DNA of 64,000 nucleotides, from NCBI RefSeq assembly GCF_037120705.1, contig NZ_JAWLJU010000001.1, positions 744,001 through 808,000 of the forward strand. The letters are read 5' to 3'. The DNA is from Pseudoalteromonas sp. UG3-2. Lineage in GTDB: Bacteria > Pseudomonadota > Gammaproteobacteria > Enterobacterales > Alteromonadaceae. This document shows positions 19,346 through 28,403 of this stretch, in pieces. Under the pieces are notes generated by a model. It made no database searches. It worked only from the letters and a program-made list of their open reading frames with translations, and was not told the origin of the DNA. The position numbers were made by a program, and so were the translations under genes. The stretch's first letter is position 1. Each line of letters begins with the position of its first letter.

Positions 19346-20365
19346 TTAAAGCAGTGGTTTTAACAATGCGTTAATCGCAGCAATATGGTCATCACGATCG
19401 TTAAGCGCAGGAATATAGCGGTAATGCTCACCACCGGCTTCTTCAAATACCTCACGGTTTTCAACTTCCAGCTCTTCTAACGTTTCTAAGCAATCGGCAC
19501 TGAATGCTGGGCTCAAAATCGCAATGTTTTTAACCCCTTGCTCAGGAAGAGATTCGAGTGTTTTATCGGTATAGGGTTGCAGCCATTCCGCTTTACCAAA
19601 GCGGCTTTGGAAGGTAGTGATTACTTTGTCTTTATCTAGGCCAAGCTTTTCTACCACTAAGCGAGTCGTTTGTTGGCAAAAACAATGGTACGGGTCGCCA
19701 CGCTCTAAAAACAACTTTGGCGTACCATGGTATGAAAACACCCACTTGTCTGGTTCGCCGTGTTGCTTTAAGTCTTCTTGTATCGAGGCCGCCAGTGACT
19801 CAATGTATTCAGGCAGCTTATGATAACCGTTTATAAAATGCAATTCAGGCACCCAACGCCATCCGCGCAACACCTTAGCAACTTGGTCGAACGTAGAGCC
19901 AGTTGTGGCACTAGAATATTGTGGATACAAGGGCATGACTATGATCCGGGTTATGCCTTTGTCTCTGAGTTTTTCCAGTCCGGATTCGATTGAAGGATTG
20001 CCATATCGCATGGCTAATTCAACCTCAATATTGTCATAGCCCTCGGCCCGCAATTGCGCCTCCACTTTGGCAGCTTGTGCTTTACTAATGGCAATAAGGG
20101 GTGAACCTACGTCTGTCCATACAGTTTGGTATGCTTTGGCCGATTTTTTTGGTCTTACCCTAAGAATAATGCCATGTAAAATCATCAACCAAATAAGGCG
20201 TGGGATTTCAACGATCCGGGGGTCGGCCAAAAACTCGGCAAGATAGACTTTCAGTGCTTTTGCAGTAGGGGCATCTGGGCTGCCAAGGTTGGTGAGCAGA
20301 ATACCTGTTTTAGCGTTAAATCGTCCTTCATGAGGATTGTCTGTTATTGCAGAAAAGCGAGACAC
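19346..20365 (-). CDS. hemH: Ferrochelatase
   Basis: Inserts Fe2+ into protoporphyrin IX, the last step of protohaem synthesis, at the inner membrane. Family features in order are TNLGSPDAPT near residue 25, PLYPQYSSATTGSTFD at about 145-160, SYHGTP near 215 with the conserved metal-site histidine, and the FQSRFGKAEWLQPYT region. The 339-residue length fits. There are about 20 extra residues before the usual N-terminus, so a later start is conceivable. The gene is convergent with the GGDEF-EAL gene and divergent from the Aer-like receptor. Confidence 0.96.
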   Translation of the reverse strand: MSRFSAITDNPHEGRFNAKTGILLTNLGSPDAPTAKALKVYLAEFLADPRIVEIPRLIWLMILHGIILRVRPKKSAKAYQTVWTDVGSPLIAISKAQAAKVEAQLRAEGYDNIEVELAMRYGNPSIESGLEKLRDKGITRIIVMPLYPQYSSATTGSTFDQVAKVLRGWRWVPELHFINGYHKLPEYIESLAASIQEDLKQHGEPDKWVFSYHGTPKLFLERGDPYHCFCQQTTRLVVEKLGLDKDKVITTFQSRFGKAEWLQPYTDKTLESLPEQGVKNIAILSPAFSADCLETLEELEVENREVFEEAGGEHYRYIPALNDRDDHIAAINALLKPLL

Positions 20366-20599
20366 CTAATGCTCCTTAGATTGTCATTGATATACTTGAT
20401 ATTTTACATGAAAAGCCAGTACGTGAGTAAGTCTTAAATCGATCTTACACAAGACAAATCACTTTGCCTCTGACAATAACTCACACTATAGTTGTAATTA
20501 CGTTGAAAATATACGCTTAACGCTTGCCATTAATGATTTCAACGCGTATTTTCCCGCGCAATAGGGAAACTGTTTAATTTATTGTTTTGGAACAGCCAG

Positions 20600-22153
20600 A
20601 TGCGGACCAACCACCCAGTCACTCAACAAGAAAAAACCTTCTCAGTAGATAGCAAGCTTATTTCAGTTACTGATTTGCAAGGCAACATTACCGATTGTAA
20701 TCAGGCCTTTGTCGACATCAGTGGCTTTTCCAGAGAAGAACTCATAGGCCAACCTCATAATATTGTTAGGCATCCAGATATGCCGGTGGAAGCCTTTCGC
20801 ACCATGTGGGCGCAGTTAAAAATAGGTAAGCCTTGGATGGGGGTGGTGAAAAACCGCTGTAAAAATGGCGACCATTACTGGGTTGATGCTTATGTCACCC
20901 CAATCACTCAAAACGGCAAAGTGGTCGGCTATGAATCCGTTAGAAGTTGCCCTAATCGTGATACAGTAGCAAGGGCAGAAGCGTTATATAAAAGTGTCAA
21001 AGCCGGGCAAAGCAGTGCTATTACACTGCCTTCACTACGCATTTTGTGGCCACTATTCAATATTATCACCTCGCTACTGCTGTGGTACTTTGTTTCAGAG
21101 TCTGGCGGATTCTTTTGGTTAATGGCCAATATGCTTGGCTATTCAACTTATTCAACTTGGCGTGCAAAGGAACAATTACAACGCATTGAGTCGGAGTTAT
21201 CGCATAGCTTTTGCGATGACATAGCAACTCAGGTTTACTCTACCTGGGATGGCACCATGGCTTCACTGCAAGTACGCCTTAAAAGCGAGCGCGCTCACCT
21301 AGATACCATATTAACTCGTGTTGAGCATGCTGCCGACTCGGTTTCGCAAGGTGCACATTCAGCCAGTAAAGAAGCGAAAACGACTTACTCTGACCTGCAA
21401 AAGCAACAAAGTGAAACTGAACTCGTTGCAACTGCAATGAACGAAATGACGACCACTATTAGTGATGTCTCTAACAGTGTGCAACAAAGCGCTAAAGATG
21501 CGCAAAATTCATTAGAGTTAACCTCTCAAACAGAGCAGATAGCCAACAAGACCAAAACAGCGTTTACAGATCTGAGTAACACCATCGAAGATATTCGTAA
21601 TTCAGTGCAAGGGGTGTCTAAACAAACAGACAAAATTGCTTCTGCAGCACAGATCATTGAACAAATAGCTGAGCAAACCAATCTTCTAGCACTGAATGCT
21701 GCCATTGAAGCGGCACGAGCAGGTGAGCAGGGTAGAGGATTTGCCGTGGTGGCCGATGAAGTGCGTCACCTTGCCCAACGCACCCAAGAGTCAACCAAGG
21801 AAATACATGCCATTATTTCTGAATTAACCGCCAGCACGAAAGCGTCGGTGGATATTGCCGAGCAAGGTCAGGCGGAATCATTACATGGCATTGAACAGCT
21901 CAATGAAAGCACTGATATGCTGCAGCAAATCACTCAAGCCGTGATCCAAATCAGCGATATGTCGATGCAGATAGCCACCTCAGTTGAGCAGCAAGCCACG
22001 GTTTCAGATGACATCAATCAACAAGTAGTGAATATTGCACAACTAGCTAGCAATAGCTTAACCAGTGCGGAGCAGGTGTCACAGGAGAGTATTGCGCTCG
22101 AGCATACCGCCAACGACATGCATGAATTGATTGTACGCTTCAAACGCAAATAA
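20600..22153 (+). CDS. aer: Aer-like PAS methyl-accepting chemotaxis receptor
   Basis: An aerotaxis or energy-taxis transducer. The PAS domain (about 15-130) contains [13 protein letters not shown] and [14 protein letters not shown], which closely match the FAD-binding PAS of E. coli Aer. A hydrophobic segment at about 145-185 anchors it without a periplasmic domain. The signalling domain ends in the hairpin tip around [19 protein letters not shown] and [11 protein letters not shown]. The ATG at 20600 is chosen because the product then starts MRTNHPVTQ like Aer; a TTG at 20582 is in frame upstream. It probably reports to CheA/CheW encoded elsewhere. Confidence 0.92.
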   Translation: MRTNHPVTQQEKTFSVDSKLISVTDLQGNITDCNQAFVDISGFSREELIGQPHNIVRHPDMPVEAFRTMWAQLKIGKPWMGVVKNRCKNGDHYWVDAYVTPITQNGKVVGYESVRSCPNRDTVARAEALYKSVKAGQSSAITLPSLRILWPLFNIITSLLLWYFVSESGGFFWLMANMLGYSTYSTWRAKEQLQRIESELSHSFCDDIATQVYSTWDGTMASLQVRLKSERAHLDTILTRVEHAADSVSQGAHSASKEAKTTYSDLQKQQSETELVATAMNEMTTTISDVSNSVQQSAKDAQNSLELTSQTEQIANKTKTAFTDLSNTIEDIRNSVQGVSKQTDKIASAAQIIEQIAEQTNLLALNAAIEAARAGEQGRGFAVVADEVRHLAQRTQESTKEIHAIISELTASTKASVDIAEQGQAESLHGIEQLNESTDMLQQITQAVIQISDMSMQIATSVEQQATVSDDINQQVVNIAQLASNSLTSAEQVSQESIALEHTANDMHELIVRFKRK

Positions 22154-22155
22154 AT

Positions 22156-22174
22156 GGAAGGACTTAGTCCTTCC
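22156..22174. terminator. Hairpin between aer-like gene and recombinase gene
   Basis: An 8-bp stem (GGAAGGAC/GTCCTTCC) with a TTA loop lies between the convergent genes. Read leftward it is followed by a T-rich stretch, so it better serves the recombinase transcript. Confidence 0.6.
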
Positions 22175-22205
22175 TATTAAAAACACTCAATCATACTGAC
22201 AACAT

Positions 22206-23459
22206 TTAAATCTTTCGCTTAAGCCCAGATTTAGCGCGTTCTTTAATGTTGGTTTGAATGTATATTTGATCCGTGGTGGCTATTTTGGCATGACCCAAGT
22301 CTTCTGACAAATGCTTGAGCGGCCGGTGTTGGGCATCATGGGTGGCTCCGGTATGACGTAACCAATGTGAGGTTGCCGCCTCTAACTTTTCAGCATCTTC
22401 GGTAAAACCGTCTTCGGCGAGCTTGGCCACAGCAAAATCAAAGCTTTGTTGCACAATACGCCTAATTTGTCGCACGTTCATGCCGCCTTGACCACGTAGT
22501 TTATGCACCAGCGGGTATGGTTCATCAACACGAGGTAGGGCGCTTAGACCACGGTATTGGCGATAGCGTTTCAGATAACTGAGAAAATCCTCACTGAGTG
22601 TCACATCTCTGAGCTTATTTCCCTTACCCATGATCCTAAGATACCAAAAGTTATCTTGATCTTGCCAAAAATGACTCATAACAGGAGACCAGTGAGGGCG
22701 ATCAGATAATTCTGATATGCGTAAATACAGTCCTTTCAAGCAGGCCAACACAAACAAGTTGCGTTCTAACTCAGGTCGCTTTTCGCTGAGATCTCGTGTC
22801 ACACCAAAAACGTATTCCCACTGCAAATCACTCAAGGTGTCCGGCAGATTAATTTGCGATTGCACTACTAAGTAAGGACTGTTCTTTTTTACCACAGGGA
22901 CAAAGTTAGCAAAGGCTTTTTCTTCTAAAATAGCGAACTTGTAAAATACGTTCAGCGCCGTAAACATAGCTGCCAACGTCTGCTGACTAGCGCCATTTTC
23001 TTTTACCACAAAAGGGCGCCAATTAGGATTTACTTTGCGTAAACCTTGCACTTGTTTATATCGCCATTGCACTGAGGTTTGCGACCAAGATTTATCCGGC
23101 TCCACCACGAAATCGACATAGGCCTCAATGTCTTCACGCTTTAATTCAAATACCGACTTTTCAGCCTGCAACCAAGACCACAAGCAAAAACGCTCCAGCT
23201 CATTACGAAAACGGTTAAATGTGGCTTCAGACTTACGACCATAAACGTATAAGAATTGATAAAGAAATTGCAGCTCATCCAATAATGGCACCTGTTGCTC
23301 GTGATGTTTTATAAATGCAGCCAACTCTGGATATTCATTTGCCAAAGTGTCATCCTCAAGATGAGCGATTTGATAACGTAGCTGCTTAAAGGTATCAACC
23401 AAAGGTACAAGCATGTAAAGTCCGATATTGGTAAGTATTGGACATAGTATAAAAGACAA
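22206..23459 (-). CDS. Tyrosine recombinase/integrase
   Basis: Catalyses site-specific DNA strand exchange. An N-terminal SAM-like core-binding domain (about 60-180) precedes the catalytic domain. Active-site residues are visible as R247 in LRISELSDR, K279 or K282 in GKGNKLRD, H365 and R368 in HWLRHTGAT, H390 in LGHAK and the nucleophile Y400. All are present, so it should be active. An ATG at 23414 (MLVPLVDTF) is a likely alternative start; neither start has a clear ribosome binding site. It begins about 26 bp outside the left dif-like repeat and reads away from the prophage, so it may be a chromosomal gene rather than the phage integrase. Confidence 0.88.
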   Translation of the reverse strand: MSFILCPILTNIGLYMLVPLVDTFKQLRYQIAHLEDDTLANEYPELAAFIKHHEQQVPLLDELQFLYQFLYVYGRKSEATFNRFRNELERFCLWSWLQAEKSVFELKREDIEAYVDFVVEPDKSWSQTSVQWRYKQVQGLRKVNPNWRPFVVKENGASQQTLAAMFTALNVFYKFAILEEKAFANFVPVVKKNSPYLVVQSQINLPDTLSDLQWEYVFGVTRDLSEKRPELERNLFVLACLKGLYLRISELSDRPHWSPVMSHFWQDQDNFWYLRIMGKGNKLRDVTLSEDFLSYLKRYRQYRGLSALPRVDEPYPLVHKLRGQGGMNVRQIRRIVQQSFDFAVAKLAEDGFTEDAEKLEAATSHWLRHTGATHDAQHRPLKHLSEDLGHAKIATTDQIYIQTNIKERAKSGLKRKI

Positions 23460-23484
23460 GGCAAGCTAGATGCAACCACAGCAA

Positions 23485-23512
23485 CACTCCTATAATTTAT
23501 ATTATGTTAAAT
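23485..23512 (+). repeat. Left dif-like attachment site
   Basis: Structured as an 11-bp XerC-type arm (CACTCCTATAA), a 6-bp centre (TTTATA) and an 11-bp XerD arm (TTATGTTAAAT). The XerD arm is identical to that of E. coli dif and the XerC arm shares the ATAA end. The 19-bp TTTATATTATGTTAAATAG starting at 23496 recurs at 35071. Confidence 0.75.
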
Positions 23513-23593
23513 AGCTAAAAATCCCGCAATTTGACGGTGGTTTATCGGTTCGACCAAAATCACCCCTCTAAGCCTCATTTTTATAAGTTTTCC
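23513..23593 (+). repeat. Diverged extension of the left repeat
   Basis: About 80 bp after the left dif-like core resembles 35088-35167. GGTTCG, CTCTAAGCC, ATTTTTATA and GTTTTCC occur in the same order and at spacings that differ by only one base between the two copies. Confidence 0.65.
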
Positions 23594-23721
23594 TCATTTT
23601 TGGAATCATTTGAAAAATTGATTGAAAGTAAAACTATCAATCGAAAAATTTCATATAAAAACGTACTTCCGCGCAGGACGCTCGACGCAAAAACAACGTC
23701 AAAGGAAGTAAGGAAAAGACG

Positions 23722-24201
23722 ATGGCAGATTTTAAGACGCTTCTTTTTAGAGCGGGATTTATGAATTTTGGGAGGCTTGACCGCAAACAGGTATGTGATT
23801 TTTTGCTTGTGCCTGAGCGTACACTTGAACGCTGGCTAAGCAAAAACGCACCATGCCCCCGCGCTGTCAGGTTGTTGGAAATGCGCATTAATGGAAGCGT
23901 ATCTAATCACTGCGATTGGTCAGACTTTCGCATTTGCCGCGATGGTTACTTGTGGACGCCCAGCGGCAGCAAGTACACCGCCCAATACATAAATAAACTG
24001 GATGTTTTGCAAAGGACTAACCGCTATCACGAAGCCCAAGCCGCCGCCCTGAATGCTGAAATAAAACATTTGCAGGACTTGGTTTTGGCACGTGACCAGC
24101 TCAAGGAAATGGGCAAGGATTTAATCGAAATGTCAGACCGCTTTAGGTTTAGGGATGCCATGCTTAGGTATGAGCAGCAAAAAAAGGATAAACGCGCTTA
24201 A
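23722..24201 (+). CDS. Phage regulatory-type protein with HTH, DUF3653-like
   Basis: A 159-residue protein of the prophage, read rightward against the structural operon. Residues about 18-45 (DRKQVCDFLLVPERTLERWLSKN) look like a helix-turn-helix, and WSDFRICRDGYLWTPSGSKY in the middle resembles the DUF3653-type phage proteins. The C-terminal half is predicted coiled coil. An AAGGA lies 7 bp before the ATG. By position it could be a transcription regulator; the specific function is not known. A strong terminator follows at once. Confidence 0.75.
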   Translation: MADFKTLLFRAGFMNFGRLDRKQVCDFLLVPERTLERWLSKNAPCPRAVRLLEMRINGSVSNHCDWSDFRICRDGYLWTPSGSKYTAQYINKLDVLQRTNRYHEAQAAALNAEIKHLQDLVLARDQLKEMGKDLIEMSDRFRFRDAMLRYEQQKKDKRA

Positions 24202-24205
24202 TTTA

Positions 24206-24234
24206 GGGGCTGCACCGTGCAGCCCCCTTTTTTT
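24206..24234 (+). terminator. Strong Rho-independent terminator
   Basis: A 10-bp GC-rich stem (GGGGCTGCAC/GTGCAGCCCC) with a one-base centre is followed by CTTTTTTT, 4 bp after the stop of the rightward prophage gene. It ends that transcript and overlaps the 3' end of the leftward operon. Confidence 0.93.
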
Positions 24235-24388
24235 AGTTTAGCGCCTCATCCAGTGCGGCCACTATTTCATCGTCTAGCTTGTTAGTAGACTTGGTTGCCA
24301 AGTGCTTGGCTGTTGATAAACACACCCGCTTAATAAACGCTTCCGTTGCGAGCTTGGTTAGTAAGTATTTTCCGATGGTTGCTAGCAT
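24233..24388 (-). CDS. Small prophage protein (51 aa)
   Basis: Last gene of the leftward structural block. It starts at an ATG preceded by AGGGGGAG and encodes MLATIGKYLLTKLATEAF followed by a charged C-terminus ending ALDEALN. The N-terminal 20 residues could form an amphipathic or weakly hydrophobic helix. It lies 9 bp after the preceding small gene. No family is recognised; the good ribosome binding site and operon position support it as real. Confidence 0.6.
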   Translation of the reverse strand: MLATIGKYLLTKLATEAFIKRVCLSTAKHLATKSTNKLDDEIVAALDEALN

Positions 24389-24397
24389 AGCTCCCCC

Positions 24398-24532
24398 TTA
24401 TTTAATTTTCTCTTTGATTTCTTTCACTGACTCTTTGAGCCAGCGAATATCCGTTTTATTGGTTGTTACCGCGCCATAGAGAAATATGGCGTTTGCCAAT
24501 ATGGTGATAATGGTGTCTTGACTAATATCCAT
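24398..24532 (-). CDS. Small membrane protein of prophage (44 aa)
   Basis: A 44-residue product with an N-terminal hydrophobic segment (TIITILANAIFLYGAV, about 7-22) and a highly charged helical C-terminus (WLKESVKEIKEKIK). Such one-helix proteins are typical of the internal membrane of PM2-like virions, and of small lysis proteins; which applies here is unknown. It is tightly packed between neighbours, starting 3 bp after the preceding stop. Confidence 0.65.
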   Translation of the reverse strand: MDISQDTIITILANAIFLYGAVTTNKTDIRWLKESVKEIKEKIK

Positions 24533-24535
24533 GCC

Positions 24536-24928
24536 CTACCGCCTATTAACCGTGGCTATGGTTTTGGCAGACACCTCTTTATCAATAAGCACCCGATACT
24601 TAGGCTTTAACTGCTGGTTACTATCAAATATTTCATCAAGCAAGAGCTTGTGACCATCGTTTAACTCATCAATCGCGCGATACCAAAGCGGGTCTTTGAT
24701 GTAGTAGTCATGAGTGAGCTTTTCAGAGTCCAAGTAAAACCCAGACCACTGGCGGTGAATGGGGTGCGAACCGTTCGCCCAAAGCTGAATTTCAGCCAGA
24801 GCATTCCCCGCTGCATCCGTCAGTGGCTTAGTTATGTTTTCGGTGGTGCTTACAAACCGCTGATAAAACCAATAGACCGCGAGCAAAGTTAGGCCAAGAC
24901 TGGCGTTTTTGCTGATAAAGTTACCCAT
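24536..24928 (-). CDS. Prophage protein with N-terminal membrane anchor (130 aa)
   Basis: Unrecognised. One hydrophobic segment lies near the N-terminus (about 10-22, LGLTLLAVYWFYQ), followed by a polar domain rich in aromatic residues (RQWSGFYLDSEKL, YYIKDPLWYR). Its start overlaps the stop of the muralytic-candidate gene by 8 bp. The layout suggests a virion membrane protein or a lysis accessory protein. Confidence 0.7.
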   Translation of the reverse strand: MGNFISKNASLGLTLLAVYWFYQRFVSTTENITKPLTDAAGNALAEIQLWANGSHPIHRQWSGFYLDSEKLTHDYYIKDPLWYRAIDELNDGHKLLLDEIFDSNQQLKPKYRVLIDKEVSAKTIATVNRR

Positions 24929-25388
24929 AAAACCCCCAGTTAAAGCCCTGCTGTATTTGCTCGGGCGTGTAAGGTTGTTCGCCGTTTTCCATCACTATCA
25001 TGGCTTCGATGACTTTGGGATATTCGTCATCCGTTAGCGCCTTTTGCTTATCAACCCCTGCCCGTTTTGATACAAAGTCAATGTAATTGGCTGTGTCGTT
25101 TTCTACTGGCGGCGCCCATCGACTAATGATGCCTGCCACGTTAGTGATGCCGTATTTTTTGGCGTAGGTTCGCAGAATGCGAGCGGCGGCGCGAATGCCG
25201 TGCTCGGCGGTTTCGAAAACCGCAAAGCGCCCGTCCGTGCCAGCCAGCCCTACCCAGTTTTCGCCCGCTTCAATGTTGAGCGGGTTATTGTTGCGGATAC
25301 CCCGCGCGGTTTGTTGAGTCGTCATGTATACCCCAATGCTTAGAACAATTAATGCTGTGATAATGTGTGGTGTGTCGAACTTCATCAC
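24921..25388 (-). CDS. Membrane-anchored RGIRNNNP-type virion protein, probable muralytic
   Basis: A 155-residue protein with a hydrophobic N-terminal segment (about 9-23, ITALIVLSIGVYMT). A globular domain follows, beginning TARGIRNNNPLNI and containing FAVFETAEHGIRAAARIL and ISRWAPPVENDTANYID. This family is often annotated as phage structural protein P5 and has a lysozyme/transglycosylase-like look. It probably opens peptidoglycan during entry or lysis; the enzymatic role is inference. Its start overlaps the spike-candidate stop by 4 bp. Confidence 0.78.
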   Translation of the reverse strand: MMKFDTPHIITALIVLSIGVYMTTQQTARGIRNNNPLNIEAGENWVGLAGTDGRFAVFETAEHGIRAAARILRTYAKKYGITNVAGIISRWAPPVENDTANYIDFVSKRAGVDKQKALTDDEYPKVIEAMIVMENGEQPYTPEQIQQGFNWGFYG

Positions 25389-26902
25389 ACCACCTCTTTT
25401 AGCACTCTCAATTTTGAGACTGCGCTGGCTTTCGAAACAGTGGTGTCATAAAGCCGTGCCTTGTAGGTGTCGTCCGCATTCTTAGTGAGTGGTAAAGTTA
25501 TAAACTTTTCATCCGTGAACGTACCAAGCACCACCCCACTACCAAAATCAGCGGTGTCATTGGGAATAGGCGTAAATGTCACCCCATCATCTTCAGATAT
25601 GAGCTGTTTGCCATCTTTTATCACATATATAACCCCCCGCGACTGCGCTGACACAAGCTGAATATCTATCAGCTCGGTAATGACACCCGATTGGCGGTTA
25701 AAAATTAAACCTTTACCACCGGAATAAACCGTAATGTGTGTGCTGCTAAAGCGCATATCAGGAAAGGTAACAACCGCTCCGAGAGAACCATTAATATCTT
25801 GTCCTAGCGCATGTGGAAATGTTTCACAAAGCCCAGACGCCCCCGTGATGTCATAAATGAATTGATACCCTGACTTATCGCATATCGCTAAGACGCGTCT
25901 AGTGCTTTTATCGTAGAACGTTTTTCGGATAAGTATTCCTTGGTCTGATGAGAACCAGAACGCCGGTGTAGACGTGTCGCTTGGTGTATACCAGTTCACA
26001 GCATCTTCGCCCCAGTGGTAAGCATAAAAACGCTCGCCATCATACATCAACTTTTTCCAATTGAGAGTGGATTTGGCGTAAAGCGCATTGTATTCCGCCA
26101 CTTTTTCACCCATTTCATACACCATGATTACCCCATTATCATAGAGCATCGCGACTTTATCTCTGTCGTAATCCACAACAACAATATCGTTGATGTCACC
26201 TGTTAGATTCAGTAACTTTGCACCACCCACAGAAATACGGATTGCGCCGTAAGAGCGATATTGACCAATGTGGCGCTCAGTAACGTAAACAGCATGAGCT
26301 GTTGCTGCGTTTGACCTATAATCAATGGTACTCTCACCATATCCGCCACCGTAGCGACCAACGCCATTATCTAACTCGTTAATTGTGTTATAGGTACTAC
26401 CTGAGATATACATAGGCGGCTCATCAATCGAAACAAACACCTCCGAGGATGAATTAATCTTTTTTTCAACCCCCGCTCTAACGGGTATACCCGTCTCAGG
26501 TGTGCAACCCTTTCCGCCATACCAAAAGTCGTGCGTATCGCTATACAAAACAGCAGATAGCCTTTTTGCCTCAAACGGCAAAATAGACTGTGTTCCACCG
26601 TAATGCTCTATCAAAAAGCTGTATGACTGATTACTCCCCTTAGTTGGCGCATCGTATGTTAACTTATGACTTGAAATCCAAACGTCAACAACTTGGTTAG
26701 AACTAGAAACAAGCGTTATTTGTTTAAACTCCTCTGTTAACTCCAACTCAAAACCTGCTGTAACAACACTGTCAATTAACTTTTTAGCGCCGCTAGATGC
26801 AATCAATCTAAAGTCATACTCGCAGTTCATCACCTTAATATAGCGACCTTCTGTGTGGTCGTCGTTTGGCACACCCTGTTGTAGAATTTTTCTATTTAAC
26901 AT
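25385..26902 (-). CDS. Candidate spike/receptor-binding protein (505 aa)
   Basis: The largest structural gene of the prophage. No signal peptide or membrane helix is visible. An N-terminal beta-rich region (about 1-110) precedes a long segment rich in Y, G, S and D with repeated short strands that could form a beta-propeller-like fold (VVVDYDRDKVAMLYDNG, ISEDDGVTFTPIPND). PM2 carries a distinct spike protein, P1, at its vertices. Size, position after the fibre-like protein and beta-rich composition make this the best spike candidate, but no direct similarity was recognised. It is coupled by overlaps on both sides. Confidence 0.6.
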   Translation of the reverse strand: MLNRKILQQGVPNDDHTEGRYIKVMNCEYDFRLIASSGAKKLIDSVVTAGFELELTEEFKQITLVSSSNQVVDVWISSHKLTYDAPTKGSNQSYSFLIEHYGGTQSILPFEAKRLSAVLYSDTHDFWYGGKGCTPETGIPVRAGVEKKINSSSEVFVSIDEPPMYISGSTYNTINELDNGVGRYGGGYGESTIDYRSNAATAHAVYVTERHIGQYRSYGAIRISVGGAKLLNLTGDINDIVVVDYDRDKVAMLYDNGVIMVYEMGEKVAEYNALYAKSTLNWKKLMYDGERFYAYHWGEDAVNWYTPSDTSTPAFWFSSDQGILIRKTFYDKSTRRVLAICDKSGYQFIYDITGASGLCETFPHALGQDINGSLGAVVTFPDMRFSSTHITVYSGGKGLIFNRQSGVITELIDIQLVSAQSRGVIYVIKDGKQLISEDDGVTFTPIPNDTADFGSGVVLGTFTDEKFITLPLTKNADDTYKARLYDTTVSKASAVSKLRVLKEVV

Positions 26903-27831
26903 TATTTATCCTTAAGCATGTAAGCAACTAAACCAAACGCAGTCACACCACCGACAACACTAAACACCACCATCATGGTTTTGTTGGTACTTACTGCAAG
27001 TTGCTGGTCGTCTGAGCGACTGGCGTGGTCGGCAAATTGAAACGCTTGCTTGTTGGCTAAAATGGATTGGTCGGACGCGGTTTTATAGGCGTCTTGAGTT
27101 GCGCTTAACATGGACTCGGTTAAGTCGCGAGCAAGGTTATTGCCCTTGTCGATTGACACATAAGCCAAGTCTGACATGCGAGCGTTTGAATTGTCCGCCG
27201 CATCAATTGACATACCCGCCAGCGTGGCTGAATTGTCCATTGCATCCGTGGCAATATCACCCACACGCGCATTTGCATCGTTCAAGGCGTCAGCGGTGGC
27301 GCTGATAGCCCCATCAGCGAACCCAATCACTTCACTGCTAAGCCCTGCGGAGTAATCAACCATATCTCGCGCTAAGTCGCCGTTTTGGCTGACCGCTTCA
27401 ATAGCCAAGTCGGATTGCGCACTAATGCTTGAGTTTGCAAGATTCTCGTTTGATGCAAGCGCATCGCCTGCAAAGTCGAGTGAATCGCTGTTTACATTGC
27501 TGATGTGCGACATTGCACTTTCACCGAAGCCTAACGCGCTGTAGAGCGAGTTATCAGCAAAGTCGAGTGAGTCGCGATTGACGTCAGACGCAAAATTAAA
27601 GCCGTCACTGGTCATCTGACTTGCGGTGTCAAATCCCGCAATGTTTGCATCAACCAAATTACCGCCGATGGATTCCATCGCTTCCACTAAGCCGTGGTCT
27701 GTTTGGGTTATGTTGTAGGTGTTCCCGTCACCGTTGGTTATATAGCCATTATTATCACCGTGCACACCCAAACTTGTGGATGTGTTATTGGTGGTTTGGC
27801 TGCTACGGGATTTCGATTTACTTCCCATCAA
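26902..27831 (-). CDS. Repetitive coiled-coil, membrane-anchored virion protein (309 aa)
   Basis: The N-terminus is basic and polar (SKSKSRSS), followed by HGDNNGYITNGDGNTYNIT, a motif seen in proteins of other small membrane-containing phages. Residues about 60-275 form an irregular repeat built on short units such as DSLDFADNS, DLARDM, ARVGDIATDAMDNSA and NSNARMSDLAY, suggesting a long helical or trimeric fibre. A C-terminal membrane helix (MMVVFSVVGGVTAFGLVAYML) ends in KDK. It probably links the virion membrane to the exterior. It overlaps the spike-candidate start by one base. Confidence 0.72.
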   Translation of the reverse strand: MMGSKSKSRSSQTTNNTSTSLGVHGDNNGYITNGDGNTYNITQTDHGLVEAMESIGGNLVDANIAGFDTASQMTSDGFNFASDVNRDSLDFADNSLYSALGFGESAMSHISNVNSDSLDFAGDALASNENLANSSISAQSDLAIEAVSQNGDLARDMVDYSAGLSSEVIGFADGAISATADALNDANARVGDIATDAMDNSATLAGMSIDAADNSNARMSDLAYVSIDKGNNLARDLTESMLSATQDAYKTASDQSILANKQAFQFADHASRSDDQQLAVSTNKTMMVVFSVVGGVTAFGLVAYMLKDK

Positions 27832-28174
27832 GCACCATCCTATAAACTAAATACCCATCCGCTTGAGTTTCTGCGTATTCAAACGGATAAGCAGACAAAA
27901 GGCGTTTTAGCCCTTTGCGTTTTGTATGAAAGATAATTGACGGGGCGCAAATGCGCTTAGCAAATTCGAGAATAAGCGGGGCGGCGCTCAGTAGCTTTTT
28001 TCCTTGAGCACATACCACGCATAAACCATCACGGTCCGCACGTAGTACAAAGTAACAGCCAGCGTGTTCAACCAGCATGGCTTTGCCGTTTTCCACTTCG
28101 CTTTTGATTTCATCATAATCACCTGCTGCGGCGGTCTTAACATGATGAAATTCGCTAATGTGAGCTAAGCGCAC
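27818..28174 (-). CDS. Prophage protein of unknown function (118 aa)
   Basis: A compact soluble protein starting MRLAHISEFHHVKTAAAGDYDE, with strands such as GCYFVLRADRDGLCVVCAQGKK and a helix SAAPLILEFAKRICAP. The alternation of strands and helices is reminiscent of a small acetyltransferase-like fold, but no acetyl-CoA motif is visible and no function is assigned. It overlaps the next gene by 14 bp and lies 10 bp after the preceding stop. Confidence 0.7.
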   Translation of the reverse strand: MRLAHISEFHHVKTAAAGDYDEIKSEVENGKAMLVEHAGCYFVLRADRDGLCVVCAQGKKLLSAAPLILEFAKRICAPSIIFHTKRKGLKRLLSAYPFEYAETQADGYLVYRMVLDGK

Positions 28175-28184
28175 CCCGCCCCCG

Positions 28185-28403
28185 TCATTTGTTTAACAAG
28201 TAAATACCCAGCAGCACGAACCCGCCGATAATTAGCAGCTGGTTGTTACCGCCGCCATTACCAAAGTTCACACTGCCGCCATGAAAACCAATTTTTTGGG
28301 ATTGGTCGCCGGTGCCTGATGTTGCCCCCGAACTAATGGGACTTCCCGCCCCATTTTGTAGGTTAGGCACAGCACCCGTTGCCCCCAAAAGACCGCCCAG
28401 CAT
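28185..28403 (-). CDS. Small Gly/Ser-rich single-helix virion membrane protein (72 aa)
   Basis: The N-terminal 50 residues are rich in G, S and N. One C-terminal hydrophobic helix (LLIIGGFVLLGIYLL) ends in NK. This matches the minor membrane proteins of PM2-like virions. The start codon overlaps the preceding stop in the order TAATG, indicating coupled translation. Confidence 0.72.
   Translation of the reverse strand: MLGGLLGATGAVPNLQNGAGSPISSGATSGTGDQSQKIGFHGGSVNFGNGGGNNQLLIIGGFVLLGIYLLNK

Noticed and set aside
23531..23764. Rightward frame of 77 codons between the dif-like site and the first prophage gene
   Set aside because: It overlaps the diverged repeat and the start of a better supported gene, and its sequence has no recognisable pattern.
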